A stretch of DNA of 5,323 nt from an uncultured Methanobrevibacter sp. Lineage in GTDB: Archaea; Methanobacteriota; Methanobacteria; Methanobacteriales; Methanobacteriaceae. Below are positions 4,824 through 5,323 of this stretch, piece by piece. Within the stretch, counting starts at the first letter, position 1. Each line of letters begins with the position of its first letter. The stretch spans positions 1 through 5,323 of the forward strand of contig NZ_ONER01000097.1 of the NCBI RefSeq assembly GCF_900316895.1, given 5' to 3'. Made by a program: the position numbers and the translations under genes. The notes under the pieces are model-generated. The model searched no databases, was not told the origin of the DNA, and was given only the letters and a program-made list of their open reading frames with translations.

Positions 4824-5323
4824 CCTTAATCACGCTACCGATGTGGGACACCAAATCTGTTGCTGAAAATCCATTTCCTTTAACATCAAAGGCTTTTTCA
4901 CCGGCAATACCGTTAATGAAAACACCTAAGCATGCACAGTCGAACGGATCCAATTCCTGTGTAAGCAAACTTGCACATATTCCTGAAAGTGCATCACCGG
5001 TTCCTCCAACAGTCATTCCGGAATTTCCAGACTTATTAATTCTAAATCTTGTTCCAGACAAGATCAAATCGTACTGCCCCTTAATAAGAACTGTTCCCTT
5101 GATTTGGCGAGTGATTTGCTGAAACTCAGTGATGTTTTCATCAACCTTTTTGAAGTCATATGAGTCGATGTCAAGCTTTAAATCATTATTGACATTGAAA
5201 AATGATTTGAACTCAAAAATATGGGGTGTCAATATTATATCGTCACGGTTTTTAATCAATGACATTTCAACCTGTTTTAAGGCATCTGCATCCAAAACAA
5301 TTGGCTTTTTGATTTTTGCAACC
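4810..5323 (-). CDS. nnrD: ADP/ATP-dependent NAD(P)H-hydrate dehydratase, C-terminal part (5' truncated by window)
   Basis: The frame enters from the right edge, first full codon at 5322, and ends with TAG at 4810-4812, giving 170 residues. It continues through a TTG at 5295 that is an internal leucine in VLDADAL, not a start. Signatures of the YjeF C-terminal (CARKD) kinase-like fold are VLDADAL (9-15), LTPHIFEF (31-38), VLIKG (78-82) and GMTVGGTGDALSG (102-114), where D110 is the expected catalytic aspartate. The NGIAGEKAF block and GFSATDLVSHI follow (137-161). Family enzymes dehydrate the damaged hydrates of NADH and NADPH back to the usable cofactor. Many archaea carry it fused behind the NnrE epimerase; the missing N-terminal half would show this. 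TPHIFEF has Phe where many homologues have Gly. It is first in an operon with sfsA as far as seen. Confidence 0.93.
   Translation of the reverse strand, partial: VAKIKKPIVLDADALKQVEMSLIKNRDDIILTPHIFEFKSFFNVNNDLKLDIDSYDFKKVDENITEFQQITRQIKGTVLIKGQYDLILSGTRFRINKSGNSGMTVGGTGDALSGICASLLTQELDPFDCACLGVFINGIAGEKAFDVKGNGFSATDLVSHIGSVIKDGLH
4829..4833 (-). promoter_or_regulatory. sfsA: sfsA ribosome binding site inside the upstream gene
   Basis: On the minus strand GTGAT lies 5 nt before the sfsA ATG and matches part of the archaeal GGAGGTGAT complement. It sits within the last codons of the dehydratase gene, so a ribosome finishing that gene could restart on sfsA. Confidence 0.5.

Noticed and set aside
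5293..5295. TTG at 5295 as the start of the dehydratase.
   Set aside because: It is the Leu of the conserved VLDADAL motif, and the frame stays open to the window edge, so the gene is truncated rather than starting here.

Overview
This AT-rich window looks like a chromosomal segment of a methanogenic archaeon. The best guess is Methanobacteriales, close to Methanobrevibacter or Methanosphaera. The evidence is archaeal-style promoters (TTTATATA-type boxes about 25 nt before plausible start sites), GGTGAT/GAGG ribosome binding sites, T-tract terminators, and a gene set typical of that order: a Upf1/Dna2-like helicase, a Rad3/XPD-like helicase, argG, a sirtuin, sfsA and an NAD(P)H-hydrate dehydratase. 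No 16S or other marker gene is present, so the genus is an inference.

Layout. (1) Bases 1-249 (+) are the last 82 codons of a superfamily 1 helicase. Its stop codon lies in a perfect 10-bp hairpin that runs into a TATA-like box. (2) Bases 250-473 form the longest gene-free stretch. It holds a candidate promoter, a 14-bp perfect inverted repeat whose left arm can also pair with a second, nearer partner, a 7-T tract, and then the proper argG promoter with a 14-bp palindrome at the expected start site. This is the least explained part of the window. (3) Bases 474-1652 (+) are argG, complete, with a hairpin/T-tract terminator. (4) Bases 1663-3315 (-) are a Rad3/XPD/DinG-type DEAH helicase with a cysteine cluster, convergent with argG. 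(5) Bases 3316-3434 are a compact divergent promoter region. (6) Bases 3435-4163 (+) are a Sir2 protein deacylase with no visible Shine-Dalgarno. (7) Bases 4110-4823 (-) are sfsA, overlapping the end of the sirtuin gene by 54 bp tail to tail. (8) Bases 4810-5323 (-) are the C-terminal part of an NAD(P)H-hydrate dehydratase, cut by the window edge and overlapping the sfsA start by 14 bp, so the two probably form an operon.

The genes do not form one pathway. They cover arginine biosynthesis (argG), nucleic-acid processing (two helicases, and possibly SfsA with its nuclease-like fold), NAD-dependent deacylation and repair of damaged NAD(P)H. I see no mobile element, CRISPR array, tRNA or rRNA. 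Most of the window is ordinary housekeeping. The parts worth a second look are the argG upstream region and the sirtuin/sfsA overlap.
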